This document shows positions 11,421-21,539 of a DNA stretch of 64,000 nt, piece after piece. Where the stretch lies: the NCBI RefSeq assembly GCF_949987515.2, contig NC_082699.1:74992281-75056280 (forward strand), given 5' to 3'. This DNA comes from Delphinus delphis. Taxonomy: Eukaryota > Chordata > Mammalia > Artiodactyla > Delphinidae. Every line of letters starts with the position of its first letter. The stretch's first letter is position 1. Position numbers and translations under genes: made by a program. The notes under the pieces are model-generated. The model was not told where the DNA came from. It ran no database searches and saw only the letters and a program-made list of their open reading frames with translations.

Positions 11421-11424
11421 TTAC

Positions 11425-11955
11425 CACTCCTTCACTTTGTCACTGATTTCCCTAGCAAACATTTGCCTGGTGCACACCTGGTGATATTGTGCAAGAGGCC
11501 AATGACAGAAAGATGAGTCGAAAGTGGTCAGTGATCTTAAAGAAGAGCTTGGTCTTATATATGGAGGCAGGGGTGGGATAAAAATGATAATAGAGGGTGT
11601 CAAGGGCTATAATAGAAGAACGCATGTGATTATTCTAAACAAGATATCCTAGATCCGTCCCCAAAGAGGTGACACCTGGATTAACTATTAGTGGACTTTA
11701 GTTGGGCAAAGAAAGAGGGATCTGGGTCAGATTCTACTAGGCAGCTGAAAGTGTAAGAAAACAGTGATCTGAAGCTGTGGCTGTTCAATGGGAACCACCA
11801 GTTCAGTTAGGCCACAGAGCAGGGTCCTGATATCCTGGAGTAGGGATAGCGAGGTGTGAGAACTGAGTCTAGAAGTGTGAACTGCATGACCTTGAAGGCC
11901 CAACTAAGGCACTTGGATTTTATTCTGGAAGAAGAGTTTTAAGTTCCCCTTCACC
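11425..11955 (-). repeat. long L2 LINE 3' fragment, antisense
   Basis: Over 500 bases track reverse L2: 'agaagagcttggtcttatat', 'gctataatagaagaacgcat', 'gatctgggtcagattctac', 'cttgaaggcccaactaaggc' and 'acttggattttattctggaa' (consensus gccatggtaaggagtttggattttattct). It extends upstream of the usual short 3' fragments into the distal ORF2/UTR junction region. Confidence 0.8.
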
Positions 11956-12234
11956 CAGTGAAATTCTTTATCAAAGTCTTTCATGAAGCCAAGCAAAGAC
12001 CAACATTTTCACTAATCCTAATAAAAACATGAGAGTGCCCCCTGGAAATTTGGATAAAATTGAACTTTTTTATGTAACACACAATTTTCTTTTCCCTCTC
12101 TCTCCTGTATTCCATTGTATCCTCCTTTATGACCCCCTCTTTCTTCCCCACCCACAAACGTTTATTGAATTTAGGCCCCATGATATAGACTGGTAAACAC
12201 AACTTCCTGATGTGCTTCGAGGGCTCTTCCAAAT
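11956..12234. other. short unassigned stretch
   Basis: Pyrimidine-rich text near 12085-12150 and a weak reverse-L2 resemblance ('aacgtttattgaatttagg') near 12158. Nothing firm. Confidence 0.4.
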
Positions 12235-12450
12235 CAAACCAGCCTTTTCAGATCTTTTCACATCTTTCTACCTTTGCACAGGAAGTTCTGTCAGAGATGC
12301 TCATTGCCTTTCTCTGCACTAAATGGTCTTATCCTTTGAGACTCAGTTCAACCTTTATTTTGTTCCATGAATATTTTTCTCTTGTTCTCCAGAACATTAA
12401 CCACATCTCACTCTATACCTCTATCTGTGCATCTAGAGTTATATTATCAC
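12235..12450 (+). repeat. L2 LINE 3' fragment, sense
   Basis: 'gcacaggaagttctgtcaga', 'ttgagactcagttcaacctt' and 'acctctatctgtgcatctag' match the sense L2 text (gcctggaatgccct ... caagacccagctcaaatgt ...). Confidence 0.65.
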
Positions 12451-12499
12451 ATTATCACGGTTCTAGTGAGGGGCCTGGGGTTCTGTAGGTGAACCCCCA

Positions 12500-12500
<1 letters not shown>

Positions 12501-12530
<30 letters not shown>

Positions 12531-12547
12531 CACACACACACACACAC
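12501..12547 (+). repeat. (CA)n microsatellite, interrupted
   Basis: CA repeats over about 47 bases with two 'act' interruptions near 12523-12530. CA-rich text continues less regularly to about 12595. A likely length-variable locus. Confidence 0.95.
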
Positions 12548-12584
12548 GTTCAGACAAGTACCCAGACACGCAAACCCACACACC

Positions 12585-12715
12585 AGTACACAGATGGCAC
12601 TAAGATCAAGTGCCACTGGTTGCTGTGAGATCTTGTCAAACCAGTTGTTCACTCTGAACCTCAGTTTTTTTCATCTATGGAGGAAGAGAGGTTGAAATGC
12701 TGAGAGCTCTGTCAT
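12585..12715 (+). repeat. MIR SINE, sense
   Basis: 'caagtgccactggttgctgt', 'gagatcttgtcaaaccagt' and 'ctctgaacctcagttttttt' followed by 'catctatggaggaagagagg' match the MIR core. Confidence 0.7.
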
Positions 12716-13117
12716 CAAAAACAGTAATCTTGTAAGTGAGACACCTTGTAACATGTTTTTTAAGCCATATGCATGCAGCTCCTAACCTCATCTGATATAT
12801 TCAAACCCACTAATAATTCCATGTGAGAGTATTAACAGGAAAAATAGTTGGAGAAGATCACATATCTGCCAGACCCAGGTGTGTAGAGGTGACTGATACA
12901 CAGGTGGCTGTTAAACATCCTTGAGGCTCTGTGAATCACTTTCAGAAAGTGATTAACATGAAGGTTGTGAGTGAGACATAGCACGCCAATTAGAATGCCC
13001 TCTGCCTGGCTAATTCTCTTTTGGTCTTTCCTTTTCCCATGTAAGAATCTACTTTTTTAAAAAAAAGCTGCTAAGAACTGAGTTGTACCTTTGAGCCTCT
13101 TCTGCTCATCTCCTTCT
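12716..13117. other. unassigned non-coding DNA
   Basis: No recognised repeat or gene. The segment 12900-12965 contains a small direct repeat ('ctttcagaaagtgattaaca'). Confidence 0.4.
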
Positions 13118-13127
13118 GGCATCTGAT

Positions 13128-13347
13128 TTTTTTTTCTTTCGGTACGCGGGCCTCTCACTGTTGTGGCCTCTCCCTGTTGTGGCCTCTCCCGTTGCAGAGC
13201 ACAGGCTCCGGATGTGCAGGCTCAGCGGCCATGGCTCACGGGCCCAGCCGCTCCGCGGCATGTGGGATCTCCCCGGACCGGGGCACGAACCTGTGTCCCC
13301 TGCAGCGGCAGGCAGACTCTCAACCACTGCGCCACCAGGGAAGCCCA
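13128..13347 (-). mobile_element. CHR-type SINE, antisense, with internal 16-bp duplication
   Basis: Full-length antisense copy: T-rich tail on the left, 'ggtacgcgggcctctcactg', GC-rich body, then 'gccaccagggaagccc' at the right, which is the 5' end. A 10-base target-site duplication 'ggcatctgat' lies at 13118-13127 and 13348-13357. A 16-base unit 'ctgttgtggcctctcc' is present twice in tandem (13158-13173 and 13174-13189), also seen in the copy at 29677-29915 but in no other copy here. Confidence 0.97.
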
Positions 13348-13539
13348 GGCATCTGATATTTTATGAGAATTTGGGGTCTCATTCTGACCCAGAATGTGTG
13401 TTACTGTTTATTTTTCCTAAAGAGACACTGTTAAGTGGGCAGACCTTGCTGGCACTCTTACCATAGTGATCATTTTGAAACCAGTCAATCCACTATTACG
13501 CTTTTATTTTCATGGGCCTTTTAGGAAAAAAAAAAGAAT
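13348..13539. other. short unassigned stretch
   Basis: Nothing recognised. Confidence 0.4.
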
Positions 13540-13765
13540 AGACTTTTGGAGTCATTTAACCAAAGTTTTAAATCCTCATTCCATTCTTTACTAATTTTGT
13601 TAACCTTGGGAAAATTTTAAATATTTCTGGTTTTTATTGTCTACATCTATAAAATGACAATTCTAATACCCACTGCAGAGATTTATTGCAAAAATGAAAT
13701 GAAAGACTCATATAATACATTTATCATATCATCTGGCACACAGTTGCAACTCACAGTTTCCCCTT
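13540..13765 (+). repeat. MIR SINE, sense, near full length
   Basis: 'gacttttggagtcatttaac', 'tgttaaccttgggaaaattt', 'ctacatctataaaatgacaa', 'ttctaatacccactgcagag' and 'catctggcacacagttgcaa' cover most of the MIR consensus in order. Confidence 0.9.
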
Positions 13766-14390
13766 TAAAATCCATGTTTCCCTAGGAACATATTGATAAT
13801 TAAATTGCCCAGCCACAAAACGATATTATCAATGAATGCTTTACCTAATAATGTATGTATTTATATCAATTAGAATAACAAAAATCAGAGCTCTTTTTGT
13901 TCATTCATTTGTGTGTTTATTCGCTTAAATGAAATTTAGTATATGGAATTCCATGAACACCAAATTACTAAAAAAATATCCTAATGAGTGAAAATAGTTA
14001 GGACCCAGAAAGATGGGCAAAACAGCTAAGCAAAGTAAGATCAAGGACAGGTATTCAGGAATCATCACCATTCATCCAGAATCTTTCAGTTTTACTGCAG
14101 TAGCCCTGCCACTGGATTAAACAAATCGGGGCCAAGATGGGAGAAAAGGCAAGTATTTGGGCAGAGAACAGAGAATAGCAGGCCTCTAGGAGGAGGGCAA
14201 GAAACTGCTACTCTGTGGGTTCCTACCTCCATTGCCTCATTGAGAACGCTCTCTTAAGCTTTCTCATGCTCTGTGGGTCCTCATTACTGGACAGTCCACT
14301 GTTGTTGGCTGTCTGGAAACTAATACTCGCCCTAACCAACCTGCCCCAAACCTGGCAGTGGACCTGATAACACAAGAACTCGCTCATTCC
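13766..14390. other. unassigned non-coding DNA
   Basis: No recognised repeat or gene. Confidence 0.45.
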
Positions 14391-14391
14391 T

Positions 14392-14585
14392 TTCTATAAC
14401 GGGTCTTGTTCTATTACAGAACTCACTGGACTGAATGTCTGTCTCTGTGCCCCTGTCTTCCACTGCACTGTGACCTTCTCTACAGGATGGGTGAGTCTTT
14501 TATCTTTGGGCAATTGCAGTGCCTAGCTGGTAGGAGGAGACGAGTTACATTTATTAAATGAATGAGTAAAAAAATGAATGGATGA
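14392..14585 (+). repeat. L2 LINE 3' end, sense
   Basis: Pyrimidine-rich 3' UTR text, then 'ccactgcactgtgaccttct', 'gcagtgcctagctggtagga' and a tail of gaatga-type repeats ('aatgaatgagtaaaaaaatg'), which is the typical L2 ending. Confidence 0.7.
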
Positions 14586-14862
14586 AAAAAATGCATTAAG
14601 AGCCATGAACTGATCATTAAGGAAACTTCAAACTCTAATATTTTATAATTCTACCTGACCCTCTGTTGGGTATACTTACGCTTACAAATATTAGGAGGGA
14701 GCCAATCAGCGTTCACTGAGGTGCAGTATATAGAAAAAAGTCTGGTTGAATTTTCTTCTGATCTGAAAAATTGGGTGATATAATTCTCATTTTGCCTTTC
14801 AGTAAAGGAAATCTCAGAAAACATAAACAAATTAGGCAAGGTCAGAGTTACAGAAAGTCTAC
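14586..14862. other. short unassigned stretch
   Basis: No recognised repeat. It lies just 3' of the unexplained minus-strand frame and would be its 3' flank. No AATAAA signal is visible on the minus strand in the first 200 bases. Confidence 0.35.
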
Positions 14863-15042
14863 CTACTTCAACTTTCGTGCTTTTTTCCCGCTCTTCCACA
14901 TGTCCCACTCTGGTGCAATATCCCGGATCAGTTTGCAGTTTGTGAAGCTGTGTTGCAAGGCAATTCCTGATGCTCCCGTGATAGGAATAGCTCTGTCTTC
15001 TGCCCGACAAAATTGGCACAAATGATCAGTAATCTGGGAATG
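14863..15042 (-). other. unidentified exon-like open frame (59 codons plus stop)
   Basis: On the minus strand an open frame runs from just after a TAA at 15043-15045 to a TAG at 14863-14865. The deduced peptide looks protein-like rather than random: it has a 'LCQFC' cysteine pair near residue 10, 'APEWDMW' near residue 45 and a basic end 'GKKARKLK'. The DNA has at least five CpGs in about 150 bases, against a CpG-poor background. There is no initiating ATG near its start. An AG dinucleotide at the head of the frame ('cattcccag', read on the minus strand) could be a splice acceptor but has a poor pyrimidine tract. I do not recognise the protein. It may be a terminal exon, a pseudogene fragment, a domesticated repeat or chance. 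Confidence 0.3.
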
Positions 15043-15265
15043 TTATGTATCCATTCCATGTTTTCATTTTGGAAGAGTTTTTTTTTTCTCACATCCATTT
15101 TCCTTTCTATCTTCTGGGGATATTTGTATCCCTCTTAACAACTGAGTGTAATTGAATTCTCAACTGAAAAAAGTCCTGAAAAGAAGCTCATGGCTACTAA
15201 CAAGGAATGTGGACAAAATCAGGAGAGACAAAGAAATTCTTAAGTAAGAAGGGAAACAACTATTT
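15043..15265. other. short unassigned stretch
   Basis: Contains a T run at about 15078-15088. No repeat or gene recognised. Confidence 0.4.
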
Positions 15266-15269
15266 TAGT

Positions 15270-15700
15270 CTAACATCATTTTTTATTCTGATTACACCTT
15301 CTTCCCCACTGTGGCTCACGTACCACCACATATCCTGTGTGGCTGTTTTTACACGGTTTATTTCTTCTGCTCAGAATGACCACATTCCCCCACTGCCTCT
15401 CTTCACCTTGATGATCCTTATTCATCCCATTAGTCTTAGCTTTGACTTTATCTTTTCCACAGAGTATTTTCTAGCTCCCGCTTAGCTGATTTAGTTCTCC
15501 TGTGTGTCCTTGAATTTCCCTGAACATCTTTATTTTTACATTGGCCACCTTATGTTATAATTATCTATGAGTCTGTATTCACCACTAGACTGAGACTTCT
15601 TAAGAAGTGTGGACCTATCCTTGCCTTTATTCTCAATGACATTTGTAGCGCTCAGCACACATTAGGCATTACAGAAATGCTCGTGGAGGAGAGACAAGTA
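15270..15700 (+). repeat. long L2 LINE 3' end, sense
   Basis: About 430 bases of sense L2 in order: 'tttcttctgctcagaatgac', 'catcccattagtcttagctt', 'tccacagagtattttctagc', 'atttttacattggccacctt', 'caccactagactgagacttc', 'gtagcgctcagcacacatta' and the gaatga-type end. One of the better preserved L2 copies in the window. Confidence 0.85.
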
Positions 15701-16105
15701 GGAGAGGAGAAAGGGAACAAATGGGAAAATACATCACAGAGTGAGAGAAAACATCATAAGATAGTAGGATAGTAGACAGAAATCCCTTCTTAATTTGAGC
15801 CAGGATTTATCTCCCTGAAAAGTAAACGCTTTGGTCCTGGTTGTATATCTTATACCCATTTATTACTGATATCGAGGAAATAATGGTTAACTTTCTGAAT
15901 TTTTCCTTCCCTAAGCCAATTTCTGTGCCTCCAAGTTGTTTAACACTCTCTTATTTGAAAAAAAACACACAATTTGTGAACTGTCACTTCTCTGCAACAC
16001 AGGGTCATAGGAGAAATCATAGAAAAGAGAGTCAGTATTGAAAATACAGAGTGACACAAATCTCATAGTGAAGTCTGCATCTGTCAGTACCAGCTATGAT
16101 ACTCG
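15701..16105. other. unassigned non-coding DNA
   Basis: No recognised repeat or gene. Confidence 0.4.
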
Positions 16106-16109
16106 AAAG

Positions 16110-16245
16110 ATATTTTACCTTATTCAACCATAAAATCAGAAAATTTTATTCTCATTCATAAAATTGGAAAAATGCTGTTTTGTGTACAGATTAAATGAGA
16201 TAACATGGGATTTACTTCGTACAGTTCCTGACACATGTACTTTAC
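16110..16245 (+). repeat. MIR SINE 3' half, sense
   Basis: 'cattcataaaattggaaaaa', 'cagattaaatgagataacat' and 'gtacagttcctgacacatgt' match the second half of MIR. Confidence 0.75.
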
Positions 16246-16394
16246 AGATGTCTCCCAAAGTTAGAGCTGTTTAAAATTGTATGTGTGTGTATGTGTGTGT
16301 ACTGGGGAAATTACTTTCTGAATTACTTTAAAGCAGAGGTTTGGGATATTTCTATAGTACGTGAAAATATGGGCTTGCATCCTAAATAAGGTTA

Positions 16395-16530
16395 CTTTAG
16401 TAGTATGAGCTCTGAACTGGGAACAAGGAAATGTGAACTTTAGGTTCAGCTCTGCTACCATCTAACTGCATGATTTGGGAGAAACCACAGCCTTCTTAAA
16501 TGGCCACATTTTCCATATTTTTAACATGGA
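16395..16530 (+). repeat. MIR SINE 5' half, sense
   Basis: 'gtatgagctctgaactggga', 'ttaggttcagctctgctacc', 'atctaactgcatgatttggg' and 'cttcttaaatggccacattt' match the first half of MIR. It lies 150 bases after a 3'-half MIR on the same strand, so these are two different copies. A short TG repeat lies at about 16280-16301. Confidence 0.75.
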
Positions 16531-17100
16531 GGAACTAGGCCAAATCATTTATGTGATTTTTCTCTAAGTATTATTATTCTATTCAATACAATCAAAAAGC
16601 ATTCTATGACAGAAGCAAACTAGTAAAATGCCAATGAAACTTCAAGACTGCTAGGGAAGAAATGCTAAGTGAATAAGGAAATAAAGATGGAATCAAATCT
16701 GGCCCATTGGTATTTATCAGAAAACCCTCACCCACCCCTGCCAACAACTCATGAAAAATGCCGAAATTGGCGGCAGAAAGACATTGTTACTGTAGAATAC
16801 TGCTCAATGTTGTCTTCTCAGATCACTTCAAATGACTGTTCTTTAAATCTCTAATAGCTTGGTGAAGTAAAGAATGGCATCATTCATGTCTAATTCCAGT
16901 CATGTCCAATAATCCCATCAGCCTGAAGAGCATGAGGCATACACACTGATATTTGATTTAAGTAGTAATTGAACACAAATTTGTTTCTGGGAGTTGGGAC
17001 ACAGTATTAAAATAAATGCCCGGATTCCTCTCCAGCTCCAGTAAAATGCTTCTGTAATAAACACATGGAGAAAAGCTGTGTGTTTTGGATGAACGCCTAT
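16531..17100. other. unassigned non-coding DNA
   Basis: No recognised repeat or gene. Confidence 0.45.
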
Positions 17101-17104
17101 TCCA

Positions 17105-17220
17105 TTTAATTCAAGAAACAGCCATTGAGCTTCTACCCTTGTGCTCTATATTGTACTCAGCACATAGGACAATGTTCAAAAATAAACAAGGCTTTCCCTT
17201 GGAAGAGGAATACTCAGCTC
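17105..17220 (-). repeat. L2 LINE 3' end, antisense
   Basis: 'ttcaagaaacagccattgag', 'cttctacccttgtgctctat' and 'aaaaataaacaaggctttcc' follow the reverse L2 terminus. Confidence 0.7.
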
Positions 17221-17910
17221 CTCAATGCCTCTCTTCTTCCATTTTAATTTCAGTGTCATAGTTTGAATTCCCAATTAGTTAAATGATCATAAATTGGTCT
17301 TAAGAAGCGAGCATTTTATACATTAGGTCTCAAAAATATTTATTGAAAGAATGAACCCAAAATATAAAAGTATTTCATGGGGACTTAACTAATTATACTG
17401 GTGTAACACACATCTTAGACCATGCTGTACTTTGGGAAGGGTATTTAGTGTCTTAAACACACTGACATTGTTCATGATACTGCTAAGTGACTACAATTAT
17501 CTAATGAAAATGGCAACATTTTCTTTTCGTATTAATATGTTTTTATTTAAAGTATTTTTACTTAGACATATAGTTTTAAATTTTTCATTTGTTCATCCAA
17601 GCAAACGCTGGGATGCAGTCAGCGTAGGAACTTTGCTGCTGTGGAAACAGATTTACCAAGTCAGTTGCTGAAGGCCATCACCGCTAGTGTGTAGCAGAAG
17701 TAGGTTTCGATCTAAAGCAATTGTCTTTTTTGTCCTTCAAGTGGAAAAATTACTGTAGTTCAGAATTTGGATAACTCTAAGGGAAGTATTTCAGATGTGG
17801 CAAATTTGTGTTGGGGGACATTTGGGTAGACTTCTGTTTCTCCTCATTCTGCTGTGTGAAGATGCCAGCTCTGCTCTGCCACCTGTTAGCTGTAGTTCAA
17901 AGAGAAGCAT
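17221..17910. other. unassigned non-coding DNA
   Basis: No gene. A short L2-like end 'aaaatatttattgaaagaat' occurs near 17334. Otherwise nothing recognised. Confidence 0.4.
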
Positions 17911-17914
17911 CTCA

Positions 17915-18175
17915 CCTAAATGGTCAAGAGTGCAAAGTCTAGAGCCAGGCTGCTGAGACCCAATCCCAAATCTACCACTCACTAACACACACTAGTTAAG
18001 TGTTCTTAGGCAGATTATTTAACTGATTGGTGCCTCATCTCCACCCAACGTGAAATGGAGGGGATAATAGTACCTGCCTATAGGTCCTTAAAGAAATTAA
18101 ATGAGTTAGTCCATGTAAAGGGTTTAGAGGACTGGCCCATAATTAGCACAATGTTAAGTGTTTGTTAAGTAACAG
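17915..18175 (+). repeat. MIR SINE, sense, essentially full length
   Basis: The best-preserved MIR in the window. In order: 'gtcaagagtgcaaagtctag', 'caggctgctgagacccaatc', 'taccactcactaacacacac', 'ggcagattatttaactgatt', 'gataatagtacctgcctata', 'aaattaaatgagttagtcca' and 'gtgtttgttaagta'. It covers the tRNA-related head, the core and the LINE-like tail. Confidence 0.92.
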
Positions 18176-18635
18176 GGACTCCTGTCCAGCCGATGAGGTA
18201 ATCTATAGGCAGACCGAGAAACACTGAAGAAAATGGCATTTTGGTAGAGCTAAAATGACAAGTAGTTGAATCCTGTCAAAGCATAAAATTCCACTGGCAA
18301 GATTGTACGTAGTTGCAGCAGGAGGGAGCCAGCTCTTGGAATGTGAGGATTAGTAGACATGTCAAGGGTGGATCCTGTAAAGTGTTTAGACTATGCTGAG
18401 GACAAGAGGGAGATATTGAAATGCATTTTAGCAGGGGCAACATCTAAAACCAAAACAAAACAAAGGTACACCCTACAGTTACAAAGTATGATGATTTACA
18501 TTCTGTTTGGTATATATTTTTGGAACTCATATTACCCAATCACTGATTCTTTCTTTATTTGGTAAGTTTATGTGTGCATATTTATATATTTAACATGGCC
18601 CTATTCCCCAAAGGCACAAAAAATAATAATATACT
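18176..18635. other. unassigned non-coding DNA
   Basis: No recognised repeat or gene. 18230-18440 could be old L2 antisense text but is too diverged to claim. Confidence 0.4.
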
Positions 18636-18639
18636 CTCT

Positions 18640-19340
18640 CCATTCTCTAAGAACCCATTGTCTACTGGCTGACAGGCATAGGAAAAGAACCACACTTGAA
18701 AGGCTGATCTATGTTCTACTGCGGTATCCAGCTTGGATCCTAAGATCACAGATCGGCACATTGTGTGGAATCCTGCACTAAAGAGTAGGAGTGGAAAAGG
18801 TTGGAATAGAGACATTTCCAGCAAATTCAAGGAAGTGAAGGACAGGGAAGCAAGCATAAAGGCAGGAAACTTTGGGAAATGTTTCAGGTACTCTAAGTAA
18901 TTTGACAAGGCTACAGTATAGTAGGTTAGAAAATGAAAAAATATAGTCAGATAAAAGTTCAGCTTCAAATACTAAGGATGCAGATTTTTAGGAGGTGAAT
19001 ATTTTCACTACAGAGACAAGCAGTCATAGCTGTCTGGAGACAGGATTTTGCATCCAGGAGCCAGCAGGGAAAGATCTGGGGGCATCGTCATGAAAACCCA
19101 CATGTGCACGTGGCTGGATTGCTTTAAGGATGGGCCTGCGTGGTGTCTGGTGTGAGTGCGTAGTGTCAGTCCCAGAGACAGGCCAGCATAATGTATGAAG
19201 AAATGGTTGGCAGTAGTTGAGACTGGGAAAGTAGTCAGAGAGCAGATCTTGAAAGATTTTGTATCCCAAAATTAGGATTTTAAGCAATGCGTCTGCACTA
19301 TGCAATATTTTCCTCTGAAGTGACTCTAAAGACAGAGAAA
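18640..19340 (-). repeat. long L2 LINE fragment, antisense
   Basis: Several reverse-L2 blocks appear in order: 'aagaacccattgtctactgg', 'atagagacatttccagcaaa', 'aaggcaggaaactttgggaa', 'cttgaaagattttgtatccc' and 'aaaattaggattttaagcaa'. The copy is about 700 bases long with insertions. The minus-strand frames here (18582-18968, 19024-19389) are chance. Confidence 0.7.
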
Positions 19341-20175
19341 AGAAAATTCCAGAGTCTGGTAACCCAGTACAAAGCAGCCTGACATACACAGAAAATTTCT
19401 TTGAATCTGATGTTTCATCTCTAAAATGTGAGTTTTGTAGCCAGTGATATACTGGTGTTCATTTTGAGATGATCTGTTTTCCTCAAATCTTTCGGTTAAA
19501 CGGGCACCCCAGGCATCTGGCCCATGTTTAGCAGTTCCTGGCTTGGTATCCCTCTAACACACACTCGTCATCACAGGGGGATGCCTATCCTGTTTGAGGA
19601 TCACAGTTACAGGTGAAAGGACCTGTGAAAGGGTGCTGTGCTTTAAGAGCATTACAAGGCATCACCCATTCCTTTCATGACAGAATTGATGCGCCTCATG
19701 AAGTTACACAATGTGATGGAGTAGCCATAATGCACCCGAAGTTCACCAGGCTCTTCTCCCTGCAGCTCTACATTTAAATTAGCTCTGAACTTACTGTTAG
19801 ATGAAAAAAGTCTGTATATTTTATGCTCTCCAGTGACTTTACTGCTCACTAGAGATTTGCTATATTAAAAAGCAGCAAAATTACTTCTATCAACTAACTG
19901 TATTATACTTAAAGTCTAGATAAATTATGGAGTGGTTTTTGGAGCTACTGTGGGGAAAGTCTGCATTGAATAAGAAAGGACTCATGTCCTTGGCCTATGT
20001 GAGTAGGAAAAATCACTTTATACGTCCACAGTAAATCATAGTGATGAGGATGATAGTGGTAATGGTGAAAAGGAAGTTATTTCAGGTAATTAGAAGAAAC
20101 TGAAGATGCAGTTTTTGGTTACAAAATGACTGGCCTCACATCTGGTCATTGAGGTGGTAAGTAAATCAACCCCCA
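19341..20175. other. unassigned non-coding DNA
   Basis: No recognised repeat or gene. Confidence 0.45.
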
Positions 20176-20179
20176 ATTC

Positions 20180-20500
20180 TGATACAGTATGTTAAGTACA
20201 GAAGGCTGAATACAGTATGCCTTTGGAATATAGAGGAGGATGTTCTATGTAGATACAGGGACAATAAAGATTTCTTGGAGAGTGAGGTGCTTGATCTGAG
20301 TCTCAAAGTTGGTTAGAAATTACTCAGTCAAGAAGGGCTTTGGGCTATGCAACAACAAGCTTTGAAACATGTGTCACAACAAAGAAACATGGCAGAAATC
20401 AAGATGTAATGGAAGACTAGCAATTAGCTCCGTCTGGCTAGACTTCGTGGTATAAAAGAGAATAGTAGGTGGTTAAAGGTCTTGGGTAGTATGCTGAGGA
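20180..20500 (-). repeat. L2 LINE fragment, antisense (left part)
   Basis: 'ttagaaattactcagtcaag', 'atagaggaggatgttctatg' and 'gcttgatctgagtctcaaag' fit reverse L2 (tttgagctgagtcttgaagga). The next L2 segment is found at 23675 on the far side of the L1 complex, so this L2 was probably the landing site. Confidence 0.65.
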
Positions 20501-20659
20501 GCTGGGCATCCACCTACAAACTAGGCAGGCCAGGTGGGTCTCTAACGCCTCTTCAGGATGCTAAATGTATGAATCACCTAGGTGAAGGGGCAGCTCAGAC
20601 TGAAATTTCATTCAAGCTCCGTAAGCCAAGCCAAGACTTGTGTCCAAGGTCTGGCACTT
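20501..20659. other. short unassigned stretch
   Basis: No clear assignment. Possibly decayed L2. Confidence 0.35.
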
Positions 20660-20694
20660 AAAAAAAAAAAAAAAAAGACTTTTTTTTTTTTTTT
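20660..20694. repeat. A17-GAC-T15 homopolymer inverted pair
   Basis: Seventeen A's (20660-20676), three bases, then fifteen T's (20680-20694). The two tracts can pair as a hairpin. No SINE body is recognisable on either side. Confidence 0.95.
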
Positions 20695-20793
20695 ACAAAG
20701 TTTTGTTAAGCCATGTGCCTTTGTGTAACCTGTACAAAAGGGAAAGGTACTGTAGGGACCAGTAGAGTCCTCAGCAAGATGTAAAGAACATGG

Positions 20794-21539
20794 CAAATAT
20801 TTTCTCCCATTCTGAGTGTTGTCTTTTCATCTTGTTTATGTTTTCCTTTGCTATGCAAGAGCTTTTAAGTTTCATTAGGTCCCATTTGTTTATTTTTGTT
20901 TTTATTTCCATTTCTCTAGGAGGTGGGTCAAAAAGGATCTTGCTGTGATTTATGTCATAGAGTGTTCTGCCTATGTTTTCCTCTAAGAGTTTGATAGTGT
21001 CTAGCCTTACATTTAGGTCTTTAATCCACTTGGAGTTTATTTTTGTGTATGGTGTTAAGGGAGTGTTCTAATTTCATACTTTTACATGTACCTGTCCAGT
21101 TTTCCCAGCACCACTTACTGAACAGGCTGTCTTTTCTCCACTGTATATTCTTGCCTCCTTTATCAAAGATAAAGTGACCATATCTGTGTGGGTTTATCTC
21201 TGGGCTTTCTATCCTGTTCCATTGATCTATATTTCTGTTTCTGTGATAGTACCATACTGTCTTGGTTACTGTAGCTTTGTAGTATAGTCTGAAGTCAGGG
21301 AGCCTGATTCCTCCAGCTCCATTTTTCATTCCCAAGATTGCTTTGACTATTTGGAGTCTTTTGTGTTTCCATACAAAGTGTGAAATTTTTTGTTCTAGTT
21401 CTGTGAAAAATGCCAGTGGTAGTTTGATAGGGATTGCATTGAATCTGTAGATTGCTTTGGGTAGTAGAGTCATTTTCACAATGTTGATTCTTCCAATCCA
21501 AGAACATGGTATATCTCTCCATCTATTTGTATCATCTCC
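20794..21539 (-). mobile_element. L1 LINE, inverted 5' piece (ORF2 segment)
   Basis: Reads as L1 ORF2 on the minus strand. The frame contains '[20 protein letters not shown]', '[19 protein letters not shown]' and '[15 protein letters not shown]', the region between the reverse-transcriptase core and the C-terminal end, and then shifts frame. Together with the sense piece that follows, it is the hallmark of a 5' inversion (twin priming). The outer left edge at 20793/20794 follows 'aaagaacatgg', which recurs as 'aaagagcatgg' after the whole complex. Confidence 0.92.
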
